Source of the DNA: Pacificoceanicola sp048553275
Lineage (GTDB): Bacteria > Pseudomonadota > Alphaproteobacteria > Rhodobacterales > Rhodobacteraceae
Assembly: GCF_048553275.1 (NCBI RefSeq)
Contig: NZ_JBLZMW010000020.1
Coordinates: forward strand, 27,201-91,200
Reading direction: 5' to 3'
Length of the DNA stretch: 64,000 nt
Shown here: piece after piece, positions 1 to 8,965 of the stretch
Layout of the letters: each line of letters opens with the position of its first letter
How positions within the stretch are numbered: position 1 is the stretch's first letter
Program-made: the position numbers and the translations under genes
The notes under the pieces: model-generated
Seen by the model: only the letters and a program-made list of their open reading frames with translations
Databases searched by the model: none
What the model was told of the DNA's origin: nothing

Positions 1-95
1 AAGGGCGATCGCGGAGGGCACGCGGCCTTCCCGGCGGCTTCCGGGGTAAAATCCCCAGATCCGTCCTTCATGGTCGCATGGATGGAGGGCGGAGC
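1..95 (+). other. Window edge: possible tail of an upstream gene
   Basis: Only the 3' end of whatever precedes the permease is present. Frame 2 shows strongly GC-rich third positions and stops with TAA at 47-49. Frame 1 is open from base 1 to a TGA at 97-99 that would overlap the permease ATG at 96 as ATGA. In BMP-type ABC operons the upstream gene is normally the double ATP-binding subunit, so one of these frames is probably its tail, but too little remains to prove it. Confidence 0.25.
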
Positions 96-1181
96 ATGAT
101 CACGCTTGAAAAACGCCCGCAGCCGTCGCGGCTCTGGACGGCGATAACGCCGCTTTTCGCGGTTTTGCTGACCATGCTGGTTGGCGGGCTGATGTTTGCC
201 ATTCTCGGGGTCGATCCGGTGGAGGCGATCCGCACGATCTTTTGGGATCCGTTGTTCCACCCGCAGTTCGCCGCCTTCTCGCGGCCGCAGTTGCTGGTCA
301 AGGCAGGGCCGCTGATCCTGATTGCCATCGGCCTGTCCATCGGGTTTCGCGCAGGGATCTGGAACATTGGGGCCGAAGGGCAATATATCATGGGCGCGAT
401 CTTTGGCGCCGGGGCGGGGCTTGCCTTTTACCCGTCCGAAAATGTGCTGATCTTTCCGCTGATGATCCTGTGCGGGGCTTTGGGCGGCTGGGTCTGGGCC
501 ATGATCCCGGCGGTGCTCAAGACGAAGTTCGGGACCAACGAGATCCTTGTCTCCTTGATGTTGGTCTATGTGGCACAGAATATCCTGATTTCCGTTTCCA
601 CCGGGCTGCTGCGCAATCCCGAAGGCATGGGATTCCCCGGCAGCCGAAATTTCAAGCAGTGGGACGCCGCCTACAACGCGGAGATCTTTGCCGATACGGG
701 CATGCATTGGGGTGTCGTGACCGCCTTCATCGCGGTGATCGCGGCCTATGTTCTGATGGCGCGGCATATTCAGGGTTTCAACATTCGCCTGTCCGGCGAG
801 GCCCCCCGCGCGGCGCGGTTCTCCGGCGTCAATCCGGCGCGGATCGTGCTGCTGTGCCTTGGGATCTCCGGCACGCTGGCGGGCATGGCCGGCCTTTTTG
901 AGGTCACCGGTCCGGCGGGGCAGATCACCGGAAGCTTCAACGCAGGCTACGGCTTCACAGCGATCATCGTGGCCTTCCTTGGCCGCCTGAACCCCTTTGG
1001 CATCCTGCTTGCCGGGCTGCTGATGGCGCTGACCTATATCGGCGGCGAGTTGGCGCAGCTCATGCTTGGCCTGCCCGGGGCGTCGATCCAGCTCTTTCAG
1101 GGGATGCTCTTGTTCTTCCTGCTGGCGACGGATGTGTTCACCAATTACCGTGTGCGGATTGGCAAGAGAGAGGTGGCGTGA
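96..1181 (+). CDS. BMP-family ABC importer, permease 1 (nucleoside/purine type)
   Basis: Polytopic inner-membrane permease of about 361 residues, of the BPD_transp_2 type used by BMP (basic membrane protein) importers for nucleosides and related compounds. The stretch GFRAGIWNIGAEGQYIMGA near residue 85 and the later GLFEVTGPAGQ and GFTAIIVAFLGRLNP segments are characteristic of the YufP/NupB side of this family. I chose the ATG at 96 over the one at 78 because GGAGGGCGGAG lies just upstream of it. It is followed at once by a small membrane-protein gene and then the second permease and the binding protein, so it belongs to one transporter operon. The substrate (purine nucleosides or deaminated purines) is inferred from the family, not seen. 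Confidence 0.9.
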   Translation: MITLEKRPQPSRLWTAITPLFAVLLTMLVGGLMFAILGVDPVEAIRTIFWDPLFHPQFAAFSRPQLLVKAGPLILIAIGLSIGFRAGIWNIGAEGQYIMGAIFGAGAGLAFYPSENVLIFPLMILCGALGGWVWAMIPAVLKTKFGTNEILVSLMLVYVAQNILISVSTGLLRNPEGMGFPGSRNFKQWDAAYNAEIFADTGMHWGVVTAFIAVIAAYVLMARHIQGFNIRLSGEAPRAARFSGVNPARIVLLCLGISGTLAGMAGLFEVTGPAGQITGSFNAGYGFTAIIVAFLGRLNPFGILLAGLLMALTYIGGELAQLMLGLPGASIQLFQGMLLFFLLATDVFTNYRVRIGKREVA

Positions 1182-1483
1182 TGCGACATGCGAAACTTTT
1201 CCTGATCGGCTTTGCGGTCGCGATTGCCACAATTCTCGGAGCCCCCGTCATCGCTACGGACTACTGGATCCTGGGACTCCTGGTTCCTGGCAGTTATCTT
1301 GCAATGCACCTGTGGGCGCGGCGCGCGCGCGCGTTGACCACACAGGCCCGGCCCTGGACGCTCGTCGAAGACCTCGCCGCGCCCGTTGTATCCCGGGAAG
1401 GGCGAAGGCGTCTTTATGGCATCGGTATTGGCCTGCCTGTCGGATTTTTCATCTTGAACGAATGGATGGCCCCATGGACCTGA
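1181..1483 (+). CDS. Small hypothetical membrane protein inside transporter operon
   Basis: A protein of about 100 residues that I do not recognise. It has two hydrophobic segments near the N-terminus (residues about 5-25 and 28-42), a basic stretch rich in Arg, then a third hydrophobic segment near the C-terminus. Its ATG shares one base with the stop of the preceding permease (TGATG), and its 3' end overlaps the start of the next permease, so it is translationally coupled on both sides. This suggests a small accessory subunit or an operon passenger with conserved position. A GTG at 1178 is an alternative start one codon earlier. Confidence 0.65.
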   Translation: MRHAKLFLIGFAVAIATILGAPVIATDYWILGLLVPGSYLAMHLWARRARALTTQARPWTLVEDLAAPVVSREGRRRLYGIGIGLPVGFFILNEWMAPWT

Positions 1484-2397
1484 GTTCAATCAATCCTGTC
1501 CTCCTCGTTGCCTCCATCATGGTATCGGCGACGCCCATCCTGCTCGCCGCCATCGGCGAGATGGTCGTGGAGAAATCCGGCGTGCTGAACCTCGGGGTCG
1601 AGGGGATGATGATCACCGGCGCGGTGGTCGGCTTTGCCGTCTCCGTGACCATCGGCAACCCCTATCTCGGCTTTGTCGCGGCGGCGGTCGCAGGCGCGGT
1701 GCTGTCGCTGGCCTTTGGTGTGCTGACGCAGTTCCTGCTGTCCAATCAGGTCGCCACGGGGCTTGGCCTGACGCTTGTGGGCCTTGGCCTGTCGAGCCTG
1801 ATCGGCAAGCCCTATGAGGGCATGAAGGCGCCGCCGGTGGCCAAGCTCGACATCCCGCTGCTCAGCGATCTGCCCGTCTTTGGCAAGATGCTGTTCAGCC
1901 ATGATGTGATGATCTATGTCAGCCTGCTTCTGGTCCTCGCGGTCTGGGCGTTTCTGAAGTTCACCCGCGCCGGTCTGATCCTGCGGGCGGTGGGCGAAAG
2001 CCACGACAGCGCCCATGCGCTTGGCTACAAGGTTGTCTACGTCCGCCTGCTTGCGATCGGTTTCGGCGGGGCCTGTGCGGGCCTCGGCGGGGCGTACCTC
2101 AGCCTTGTTCGCGTGCCGCAATGGACCGAGGGCATGACGGCGGGTGCGGGATGGATCGCACTGGCCATCGTTGTCTTTGCCAGCTGGCGGGCGGGCCGTG
2201 TGCTCATCGGGGCCTATCTCTTTGGCGGGGTCACGGTGCTGCAGCTGAACCTGCAGGCGGCCGGGGCCAATGTGCCCGTCGCCCTGCTCAGCGCGTCGCC
2301 CTACCTGATCACGATCATCGTGCTTGTCTTTATCTCGGCGCGCGGCGCCCATGGATCGCCCGGCTCGCTTGGTCGGTCCTTCCACGCGTCCAGCTGA
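1474..2397 (+). CDS. BMP-family ABC importer, permease 2 (nucleoside/purine type)
   Basis: Second permease of the BMP-type importer, about 307 residues, polytopic. The N-terminal segment ATPILLAAIGEMVVEKSGV followed by LNLGVEGMM is the hallmark of the YufQ/NupC-type permease of this family. The start at 1474 is preferred because the protein then begins just before its first membrane segment; ATG 1462 is an in-frame alternative four codons upstream. It overlaps the end of the small membrane protein gene and ends 43 bp before the binding-protein gene. It should form the membrane channel as a heterodimer with the permease at 96-1181. Confidence 0.9.
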   Translation: MDLSSINPVLLVASIMVSATPILLAAIGEMVVEKSGVLNLGVEGMMITGAVVGFAVSVTIGNPYLGFVAAAVAGAVLSLAFGVLTQFLLSNQVATGLGLTLVGLGLSSLIGKPYEGMKAPPVAKLDIPLLSDLPVFGKMLFSHDVMIYVSLLLVLAVWAFLKFTRAGLILRAVGESHDSAHALGYKVVYVRLLAIGFGGACAGLGGAYLSLVRVPQWTEGMTAGAGWIALAIVVFASWRAGRVLIGAYLFGGVTVLQLNLQAAGANVPVALLSASPYLITIIVLVFISARGAHGSPGSLGRSFHASS

Positions 2398-2440
2398 TCG
2401 ACTATTCTTTCAAAAAACACCGTCCAACAGGAGACTACAT

Positions 2441-3523
2441 ATGCTCAGACGTACCCTTCTCGCCTCCGCCGCCATGGCGCTGACCTTTGGTGGCGCCGCG
2501 CTGGCCGAAAGCCATGGCGAGCCGCTGACCGCGGGTTTCATCTACATCGGCCCTCCGGGTGACGGCGGCTGGACCTACGAGCACGATCAGGCGCGCCAGA
2601 AGATGGAAGCGCATTTCGACGGCAAGGTGAAAACCGTCTATCAGGAAAACGTGCCCGAGAGCGCCGACGCCGAGCGCGCCATCACCCAGATGGCGCTGAC
2701 CGGGGCGGATATCATCTTCACGACGTCCTTCGGCTATATGGATCCGACGATGGCCGTGGCCGCGAAATTCCCGGATGTGAAGTTCGAACATGCCACCGGC
2801 TACAAGCGTGCCGACAACGTCAGTACCTACTCCGCGCGCTTCTATGAGGGCCGTGCGATTCAGGGCCACATCGCGGGCTCCATGACCAAGACCAACAAGA
2901 TCGGCTATATTGCGTCGGTTCCGATTCCCGAGGTCATTCGCGGCATCAACTCCGCCTATATCCACGCCAAGAAGGTGAACCCGGATGTCGAGTTTTCGAT
3001 CATCTGGCTCTACACGTGGTTCGATCCGGCCAAGGAAGCGGACGCCGCCCGCGCCCTGATCGAGAACGGCGCAGACGTGATCCTGCAGCACACCGACTCC
3101 ACCGCTCCGCAGGCCGCAGCGCAGGAAGCCGGCGGCGTGATCACCTTTGGTCAGGCCTCCGACATGGCGGAATACGCGCCCCTGCCGCGCGTGTCCTCGA
3201 TCATCGACAACTGGACGCCCTACTACATTGATCGCGTTCAGGCGGTGATGGATGGCACCTGGGAGAGCAAGGACACCTGGGACGGGATCAGCACCGGCAT
3301 GGTCGGCATTGGCGAGATCACCGACGCCGTCCCCGCAGAGGTGAAGGCCGAGGCGCTCGCCCTCAAGGAGCAGATCGCGTCGGGCGACTACCATCCCTTC
3401 ACCGGTCCGCTCAACAAGCAGGACGGCACCGCATGGCTTGCCGAAGGCGAAGTGGCCGATGACGGCACACTGGCCGGCATGAACTTCTACGTCGAAGGCA
3501 TCACCGCAGACGTGCCGAACTGA
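2441..3523 (+). CDS. BMP-family ABC substrate-binding protein
   Basis: Periplasmic binding protein of the basic membrane protein family, 360 residues. It has an N-terminal signal peptide (MLRRTLLASAAMALTFGGAA, cleavage after ALA) and no lipobox cysteine, so it is probably soluble in the periplasm. The motif FIYIGPPGDGGWTYEHDQAR just after the signal is typical of BMP proteins, which bind nucleosides or similar ligands. The ATG at 2441 is preceded by AGGAG at 2429-2433. It is the last gene of the transporter operon and is followed by a strong intrinsic terminator. The ligand is inferred only at family level. Confidence 0.9.
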   Translation: MLRRTLLASAAMALTFGGAALAESHGEPLTAGFIYIGPPGDGGWTYEHDQARQKMEAHFDGKVKTVYQENVPESADAERAITQMALTGADIIFTTSFGYMDPTMAVAAKFPDVKFEHATGYKRADNVSTYSARFYEGRAIQGHIAGSMTKTNKIGYIASVPIPEVIRGINSAYIHAKKVNPDVEFSIIWLYTWFDPAKEADAARALIENGADVILQHTDSTAPQAAAQEAGGVITFGQASDMAEYAPLPRVSSIIDNWTPYYIDRVQAVMDGTWESKDTWDGISTGMVGIGEITDAVPAEVKAEALALKEQIASGDYHPFTGPLNKQDGTAWLAEGEVADDGTLAGMNFYVEGITADVPN

Positions 3524-3544
3524 TCGCGTTCTGATTGATGACAG

Positions 3545-3577
3545 ACGGGGGCTCCGCGCGGGCCCCCGTTTTCGTTT
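3545..3577 (+). terminator. Rho-independent terminator of BMP transporter operon
   Basis: Inverted repeat ACGGGGGC (3545-3552) and GCCCCCGT (3562-3569) with a 9-base loop, followed by a T-rich run. It lies 22 bp after the binding-protein stop codon. Confidence 0.85.
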
Positions 3578-3667
3578 CTGGAATTTTTTTTTGAGGTATT
3601 TCGGAACGAACTCCACATCCTCCCGTTGAGTCCCAATTGGTTTGCAAAAAACTAGAGGGACGACATC

Positions 3668-5293
3668 TTGGAACAGCTGGCCCGCAAGCTCGGTTTGAAA
3701 ACCGACCCGACGATTTTCTTTGCCTCAGCGGGCTTTACGCTGGTCTTCGCTCTCGCCCTCGTCTTTTTTCCCAGTCAGATCGGCGCGGCCTTTGCCGCCG
3801 GGCGCGCGTGGATCGTCACCAATATGGGCTGGTTCTTCATTCTTGGCGTCAATGTCTGGCTCGGTTTCCTGATCTGGGCCGCCGCGTCGCGGCATGGGCA
3901 TATCCGCCTTGGCCCCAAAGGCTCGCGGCCCGAGTTCTCCAACCTCAGCTGGTTCACCATGCTCTTTGCCGGGGGTATCGGCACGGTGCTGATGTTCTGG
4001 GGCGTGGCAGAGCCGATCTCGCATTTCTCCAATCCACCGATCCAGGGCGTCGAACCCTACAGCGAAGCCGCCGCCCGCGACGCCATGTCGATCGCCATCT
4101 ATCACCTTGGCCTGCACACATGGACGATCTTCACGCTGCCGGGGCTGGCGTTCGCCTATTTCATCAACCGGTACGAGCTGCCCGTCCGGGTCAGCTCCGT
4201 CTTCTATCCGCTGCTGCGCGAGGGCATTCACGGCCCCGTGGGCAAGGCGATCGACATTGCGTCCATTCTCGGCACGCTCTTCGGTGTTGCCGTCTCGCTC
4301 GGCCTCGGTTCCAGCCAGATTGCGGCGGGCCTCGATGCGCTCTTTGGAACAGGAGATGGCGCAACGGTGCAGGTGATGATCCTTGTCGTGCTGACCGTCG
4401 TCGCCATCGGCTCCATCGTCGTTGGTCTGGACAAGGGCGTGAAAGTGCTCTCGAACCTCAATATCGGCATGGCCGTGGCGTTGATGGTGTTTGTGCTCGT
4501 CACCGGCTCAACGCTCTTCCTGCTGCGCGGCATCGTCGAGACCTTCGGGCTGTATTTCAGCAATTTGCCCCGGCTTGCCTTCTGGAACGACATGCTCGCG
4601 AACAACAATCCGGACACTGATACATGGGGTTGGCAGGGTGGCTGGACCGTCTTTTACTGGGCCTGGACCGTGACGTGGTCGCCGTTCATCGGCCTGTTTG
4701 TGGCGCGCATCTCGCGCGGGCGCACGATCCGGGAGTTCGTTTTCGGTGTGCTCATGGCGCCGTCGCTGTTCACGCTGATCTGGTTCGCCATCTTTGGCTG
4801 GCAGGCGATGGAATTCGACGGGCTTGGAGCTGCCGCCCGCGCGGCGTTGGGCGAAGAGGCCGGGAAGATCAGCGCGGCGGTCGCGGAAAGCGTCCCGCTG
4901 GCCATGTTCGCCTTCTTCGAGCATTTCCCCTTCACCAGCTTCATCCAGGGCTTTGCCGTGATCATCGTGGCGATCTTCTTTGCCACCTCCTCCGACTCGG
5001 CCAGCCTCGTCGTGGACATGCTCTGCACCGGCTCACCCGAACCCGGCCCGGTGGGTCAGCGGGTGTTCTGGGGTGCGGCGGAAGGTCTTGTGGCTGCGAT
5101 GCTGATCCTGCTCGCCGGGGACGCGGGGCTCGACGCGCTGCAACAGGTGATCACCGTCGTGGGCCTTCCGATCTTCTTGCTCGTCTGCATGATGATCCCG
5201 TCGCTCATTCGCGGCTTTGCGATGGAGGAAATCGACCACATCACCATCGGCACGCGGCCCGAGCTCGAAGAGTTCCACACGGAGCGCGAATAG
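3668..5293 (+). CDS. BCCT-family betaine/choline/carnitine transporter
   Basis: Secondary transporter for quaternary ammonium compounds, 541 residues and 12 expected membrane segments, acting in the inner membrane. The family signature is clear around residues 318-355: FYWAWTVTWSPFIGLFVARI then SRGRT. The early GWFFILGVNVWLGFLIW and LSWFTMLFAGGIGTVLMFWG segments and the late DSASLVVDMLCTG segment also fit. The only sensible start is TTG at 3668, with GAGGGA 7 bases upstream. It has no partner genes and is separated from the preceding operon by a terminator. Glycine betaine or choline is the likeliest cargo. The tail after the last helix is short, which argues against the osmosensing C-terminal extension seen in some relatives. 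Confidence 0.93.
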   Translation: MEQLARKLGLKTDPTIFFASAGFTLVFALALVFFPSQIGAAFAAGRAWIVTNMGWFFILGVNVWLGFLIWAAASRHGHIRLGPKGSRPEFSNLSWFTMLFAGGIGTVLMFWGVAEPISHFSNPPIQGVEPYSEAAARDAMSIAIYHLGLHTWTIFTLPGLAFAYFINRYELPVRVSSVFYPLLREGIHGPVGKAIDIASILGTLFGVAVSLGLGSSQIAAGLDALFGTGDGATVQVMILVVLTVVAIGSIVVGLDKGVKVLSNLNIGMAVALMVFVLVTGSTLFLLRGIVETFGLYFSNLPRLAFWNDMLANNNPDTDTWGWQGGWTVFYWAWTVTWSPFIGLFVARISRGRTIREFVFGVLMAPSLFTLIWFAIFGWQAMEFDGLGAAARAALGEEAGKISAAVAESVPLAMFAFFEHFPFTSFIQGFAVIIVAIFFATSSDSASLVVDMLCTGSPEPGPVGQRVFWGAAEGLVAAMLILLAGDAGLDALQQVITVVGLPIFLLVCMMIPSLIRGFAMEEIDHITIGTRPELEEFHTERE

Positions 5294-5314
5294 GCCGCGC
5301 GCCCGCGACCCTGG

Positions 5315-6073
5315 TCAGGGACGGGTCAGCGCTCCGAAGACATTGCAGCCGAGCGTGACGCGCAGGGCACCGATGAGATCCTGCACGGATTCGGCGCTGA
5401 AATATTCACCGCCGGTCCGATCCGCGAGGCAGCGGGCATTGCTCACCGCTTCGGTGTCGCGCTCGCTGTCCCAGCGGAAGTGGCTGCTGCGGACCTTGAA
5501 ACCGATCACATGCACCGTAAGATCCAGCCCCTCCGCCGCCAGATCGGCGGCAAGCTGGCACGGCGCGCCGCCACAGGTCTCGTCCCCGTCCGTCACCAGC
5601 ACGATAGCCCCCGCGCGCGTGCGGTACTCAAGCGCTTCGGCGGCCAGCCGCACCCCTTCGGTCAGCGGCGTGTTGCCGGTGGGATCAATGGCATCCACCG
5701 CCGCCGAAATCGGCCGGGCGGCATCCGGGCGCGGGCCGAAATGCAGCTCCGTGCTCTTGCACTCGGCGTCGCCGCCGGGACCATAGACCACGAGGCCGAG
5801 CCGCCGCATCGCGGCGATCTGCGGCAAGACACTGTGCAAGGCTTCACGCGCTTCGATGATGCGCGGCACGTCAATCTTGTTGAAGCCCATTTCGGCCATG
5901 CTGCCGGAGCCATCAAAGACGATCATCGCGTCCTGGGTACACTCCGAACCGGCATTCAACGGTGTTGGCGAAAGCAGGAAACCCGTTGCCGCACAACCCG
6001 CTGCGCACATCGCGAGGGCGCGCGCGCTGGCAAGGCTTGCTTTTCGTCGAAGACATGTCAGTGTTCGCATCAT
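5315..6073 (-). CDS. Secreted von Willebrand factor A domain protein
   Basis: Protein of about 252 residues with a hydrophobic N-terminal signal region (to about residue 41) followed by a VWA domain. The metal-ion-dependent adhesion site is intact: DGSGS at residues 54-58, a TGNTPLTEG loop carrying the MIDAS Thr, and VTDGDE carrying the MIDAS Asp. Several Cys in the mature part (ECTQ, ECK, ETCGGAPCQ, ARC, LGC) suggest disulfides in the periplasm. The start at 6073 is chosen because it gives a credible signal peptide; the gene's first bases then overlap the start codon of the divergent aldo/keto reductase. Such stand-alone VWA proteins bind protein or matrix partners; no specific role can be assigned. 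Confidence 0.75.
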   Translation of the reverse strand: MMRTLTCLRRKASLASARALAMCAAGCAATGFLLSPTPLNAGSECTQDAMIVFDGSGSMAEMGFNKIDVPRIIEAREALHSVLPQIAAMRRLGLVVYGPGGDAECKSTELHFGPRPDAARPISAAVDAIDPTGNTPLTEGVRLAAEALEYRTRAGAIVLVTDGDETCGGAPCQLAADLAAEGLDLTVHVIGFKVRSSHFRWDSERDTEAVSNARCLADRTGGEYFSAESVQDLIGALRVTLGCNVFGALTRP

Positions 6074-7004
6074 GAGCCTCTTTAGCACGATTTCGGGGAA
6101 AACACCCCTGCCCTTCTGTTTTGGTGCCATGCAGTTTGGCGGCAAGGCAAATGCCGTCGAAAGCCGCACCATGTACGATGCCTGCCGGGCCGCGGGCATC
6201 GCCTTTTTCGACACCGCGCATGTTTATACGGACGGCGAATCCGAACGGCTTCTGGGCCGCTTTGCCGCGCAGGAGCGGGACGACCTCCTGATCGCGACCA
6301 AGGCCAGCTACTCCGGCGGAGCGTCGCGCGCGGCGATCCTCGACTCGGTGGATCAGAGCCGCTCGCGGATGTCGATCGACGTGATCGACCTGCTTTACAT
6401 GCACCGCTGGGACCCGGACACGCCGCTGCCCGAAACCTTCGGCACGCTGGCCGAGTTACAGCAAAAAGGCATCATCCGGCGCATCGGCGTGTCGAACTAT
6501 GCCGCATGGCAGGTGATGAAGGCACAGGCCGTCGCGGCGGAATACGACACCCGCATCGACGCGATCCAGCCGATGTACAATCTTGTCAAACGGCAAGCCG
6601 AGGTCGAGCTGCTGCCGATGTGCGCCGGTGAAGGCATCGTGCCGGTGCCCTATTCGCCGCTGGGCGGCGGGCTGCTGACCGGCAAATATGCCGGCGGGGG
6701 CGCGGGTCGCCTGACCGAGAACGCGATGTACCAAAAGCGCTATGCGCAGGAAAGCATGCACCAGACCGCAAAGGATCTGGCGGCGCTCGCCCGCGATCAT
6801 GGCACCTCTCCCGCGACACTGGCGGTAGCCTGGGTGGCGCGGCATGTGGCCCGGCCGGTGCCGATCCTGTCGGCGAGCAAACCGGACCAGCTCTCGCCCT
6901 CCCTCGCCGCGATCCGGTTCGAGATGGACGATGCGCTCTATGACCAGATCAGCGCGCTCAGCCCGACGCCGCCTCCCGCCACGGACCGCCTCGAAGAGGC
7001 GTGA
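6072..7004 (+). CDS. Aldo/keto reductase
   Basis: NAD(P)H-dependent oxidoreductase of the aldo/keto reductase superfamily, about 310 residues, TIM barrel. The catalytic tetrad is complete: Asp47 (FFDTAH), Tyr52 (HVYTDG), Lys78 (IATKAS) and His111 (LYMHRWD). The C-terminal cofactor-binding segment (PVPILSASKPDQL) is present, with Ser-Ala-Ser in the usual place. The start at 6072 places the first strand (LPFCFGAMQFGG) near the N-terminus as expected; ATG 6129 would delete it. It is transcribed away from the VWA gene and convergent with the nitroreductase gene, 3 bp downstream. The substrate is not predictable. Confidence 0.88.
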   Translation: MSLFSTISGKTPLPFCFGAMQFGGKANAVESRTMYDACRAAGIAFFDTAHVYTDGESERLLGRFAAQERDDLLIATKASYSGGASRAAILDSVDQSRSRMSIDVIDLLYMHRWDPDTPLPETFGTLAELQQKGIIRRIGVSNYAAWQVMKAQAVAAEYDTRIDAIQPMYNLVKRQAEVELLPMCAGEGIVPVPYSPLGGGLLTGKYAGGGAGRLTENAMYQKRYAQESMHQTAKDLAALARDHGTSPATLAVAWVARHVARPVPILSASKPDQLSPSLAAIRFEMDDALYDQISALSPTPPPATDRLEEA

Positions 7005-7007
7005 TGC

Positions 7008-7682
7008 TCAGCGCCAGTCCACCACCTCGGGCAGATCCGCGCGGTCCGTGCGGAAACTGTTGGCCGGGTGGCCCGCCTCGGCATAGCCGAAGGACGCCCC
7101 GACAAGCACGTCGCGGTCCGCAGCCACATCGAACCAGTCCCGCATGAAAGGCGCATAGCTGGCCACGGCGGCCTGCGGCACCGCCGCGATGCCGCGCGCC
7201 TCGAAGGCAAGCAGCAGCGCGGTAAGATACGCGCCGCAATCCAGTACCCCATAGGGGCCGAGCTTCTTCGGCGTGGTGATCAGCAGGAAGTGCGGCGCGC
7301 CGAAAAAGGCGAAGTTCTTGCGCATCTCGGCGGCCGAGCCTTCGCGGTCGCCCTTCTGCACGCCCACCGCATCATATAGCTGCCAGCCACAGGTGCGGCG
7401 GCGCTCCTTGTAGGCACCCTCGTAGGCCTCCGGAAACGGAATATCCGGGGTGTGGCTTGCGGTCTTGATATGCGCGCTCAGCGCACCGCGCAGGCGCCCG
7501 GTCTCGTCCGCGCCGCAGACATGCACCTGCCACGGCTGGGAGTTGCACCAGCTCGGCACCCGCTGGGCATCGCGCAATGCCGCTTCGATATCAGCACGCG
7601 GCACCGGATCGGCGCGATAGGCCCGGCAGGAATAGCGGCGACGCAGCAGCGCGCCGAGAACGTCGGAGTCGGAATTGGTCAT
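7008..7682 (-). CDS. Nitroreductase-family FMN oxidoreductase
   Basis: A 224-residue FMN-dependent nitroreductase-fold protein. The N-terminal RRRYSCRAYRADPVP motif and RVPSWCNSQPWQVHV motif form the FMN-binding part typical of the family (RxSxRxF and PSxxNxQPW), and GARGIAA/AVPQAAVASYA matches the later cofactor loop. Its ATG overlaps the stop codon of the upstream CoA-transferase-family gene by 4 bp (ATGA), so the two are coupled. Enzymes of this group reduce nitroaromatics, quinones or enones; pairing with an acyl-CoA racemase suggests a role near fatty or branched acyl-CoA metabolism, but that is inference. Confidence 0.87.
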   Translation of the reverse strand: MTNSDSDVLGALLRRRYSCRAYRADPVPRADIEAALRDAQRVPSWCNSQPWQVHVCGADETGRLRGALSAHIKTASHTPDIPFPEAYEGAYKERRRTCGWQLYDAVGVQKGDREGSAAEMRKNFAFFGAPHFLLITTPKKLGPYGVLDCGAYLTALLLAFEARGIAAVPQAAVASYAPFMRDWFDVAADRDVLVGASFGYAEAGHPANSFRTDRADLPEVVDWR

Positions 7683-8758
7683 AGCAGGCCTTTGTCATGA
7701 AGCTCGGAAAGGATCGCCGCGCCATCCTGGCCCCGTGCGGGAGGCGGATGCGGCGGCACGGCAAATGTGTCGAAACGCGGCGCGGGCGCCGGACCGCCGT
7801 CCGCGCCCCAGATGCCCCGAGCCGCGATATGCGGATCGCGCCGCGCCTCGTCGGGGGTCAGAACCGGCGCAACGCAGGCATCGCTGCCCTCGAAGAGCGC
7901 GGCCCAATGCGCGGCTGGCTGTGAGGCGAAATGCGCCGTCAGCGCCTGTGTCGCCCCCGGCCAGGTCTCTGGATCATAGGGCCGCGCAAAGGCGGGATCG
8001 TCCGACAGGCCGAGCGTCTCAAGAAACAGCGCATGGAATTGCGGCTCAAGGCATTGCACCGCGACGTGCCGCCCATCGGCACATGCGTAACAGCGCGACC
8101 AATGCGGCCCATCGAGCAGCGAACGCCCCCGCGCGCCGATATCGAAGTGCGGCCCCATGGAGAGCAGCAGCGCCATCATGTGGCTTGCCCCATCGACAAT
8201 GGCGGCATCGACAACCGTACCCGCGCCGGTTTTCTGCGCATTCATCAGCCCCGCCAACATGCCGACCGCGAGGTACATAGCCCCCGCGCCGATATCCCCA
8301 AGCATCGTCGGCGGAGGGAACGGCGGGCTGTCCTGGGAGGCGTAGAACAGCGCACCGCTGAGTGCCAGATAGGTGAGATCGTGCCCAGCCTGCTGTGCCC
8401 GCGGGCCGCTCTGCCCCCAGCCGGTCATACGGCCATAGACAAGCCGGGGATTGAGGCGATGCGCCACCTCCGGCCCGAGGCCGAGCCGCTCCATCACGCC
8501 GGGCCGCAGGCCTTCTGTCATCCCGTCGGCAGAGCGGATGAGCGCGCGGGCGCTGTGCAGATCATCCGGGGATTTCAGATCGAGCGCGATGGACCGCTTT
8601 CCCCGATCGAGCAGCGATCGGGACTGTTTCGCCGGGTTCTCTCCCCCGGACTTGCGATGCACGACGATGACCTCCGCCCCCAGATCCGCAAGCAGCATAC
8701 CGGCGAACGGCGCGGGACCAAGCGCCTCGAATTCAATGATGCGGATACCGCCCAGCAT
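7679..8758 (-). CDS. Alpha-methylacyl-CoA racemase-like CaiB/BaiF protein
   Basis: Family III CoA-transferase fold, 359 residues, closest in pattern to alpha-methylacyl-CoA racemase, which inverts the 2-methyl centre of branched acyl-CoAs. The racemase catalytic residues are recognisable at expected positions: His126 (AGHDLTY), Asp155 (LGDIGAGAM) and Glu238 (LEPQF). CaiB-type transferases would instead have a catalytic Asp near residue 170. The start at 8758 gives the usual MLGGIRIIEFEALGPAPFAG N-terminus; the longer frame upstream reads through a repeat element and is not credible. First gene of a two-gene unit with the nitroreductase. Confidence 0.88.
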   Translation of the reverse strand: MLGGIRIIEFEALGPAPFAGMLLADLGAEVIVVHRKSGGENPAKQSRSLLDRGKRSIALDLKSPDDLHSARALIRSADGMTEGLRPGVMERLGLGPEVAHRLNPRLVYGRMTGWGQSGPRAQQAGHDLTYLALSGALFYASQDSPPFPPPTMLGDIGAGAMYLAVGMLAGLMNAQKTGAGTVVDAAIVDGASHMMALLLSMGPHFDIGARGRSLLDGPHWSRCYACADGRHVAVQCLEPQFHALFLETLGLSDDPAFARPYDPETWPGATQALTAHFASQPAAHWAALFEGSDACVAPVLTPDEARRDPHIAARGIWGADGGPAPAPRFDTFAVPPHPPPARGQDGAAILSELHDKGLL

Positions 8759-8863
8759 GACTGTCCTCCCGCCGCACAGTGAAGCGGATGTTGCGCGCAA
8801 TGGGAAGGGTCTGCGCCGCCTGCCGCCGGACACAAAAATCTTGCTGGGACAAAATTTTGGATT

Positions 8864-8915
8864 GGGGGCGCTGCCCCCGCCGCCTTCGGCGCATCCCCCG
8901 GGATAATTTCGGACC
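8864..8915 (+). repeat. Dispersed palindromic repeat, family A, copy 1
   Basis: GGGGGCGCTGCCCCC hairpin, then GCCGCCTTCGGCG hairpin, then CCCCCGGGATAATTTCGGACC. The same organisation recurs inverted at 26047-26102 with a different middle hairpin. It lies between the divergent racemase and helicase genes, so it is intergenic and may contribute to neither. It looks like a REP-type chromosomal repeat. Confidence 0.7.
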
Positions 8916-8965
8916 GGTAAGGCCAAAGCGTTTTGCTTTTGTTCAAGGCTCGCTATCTATGGGCT

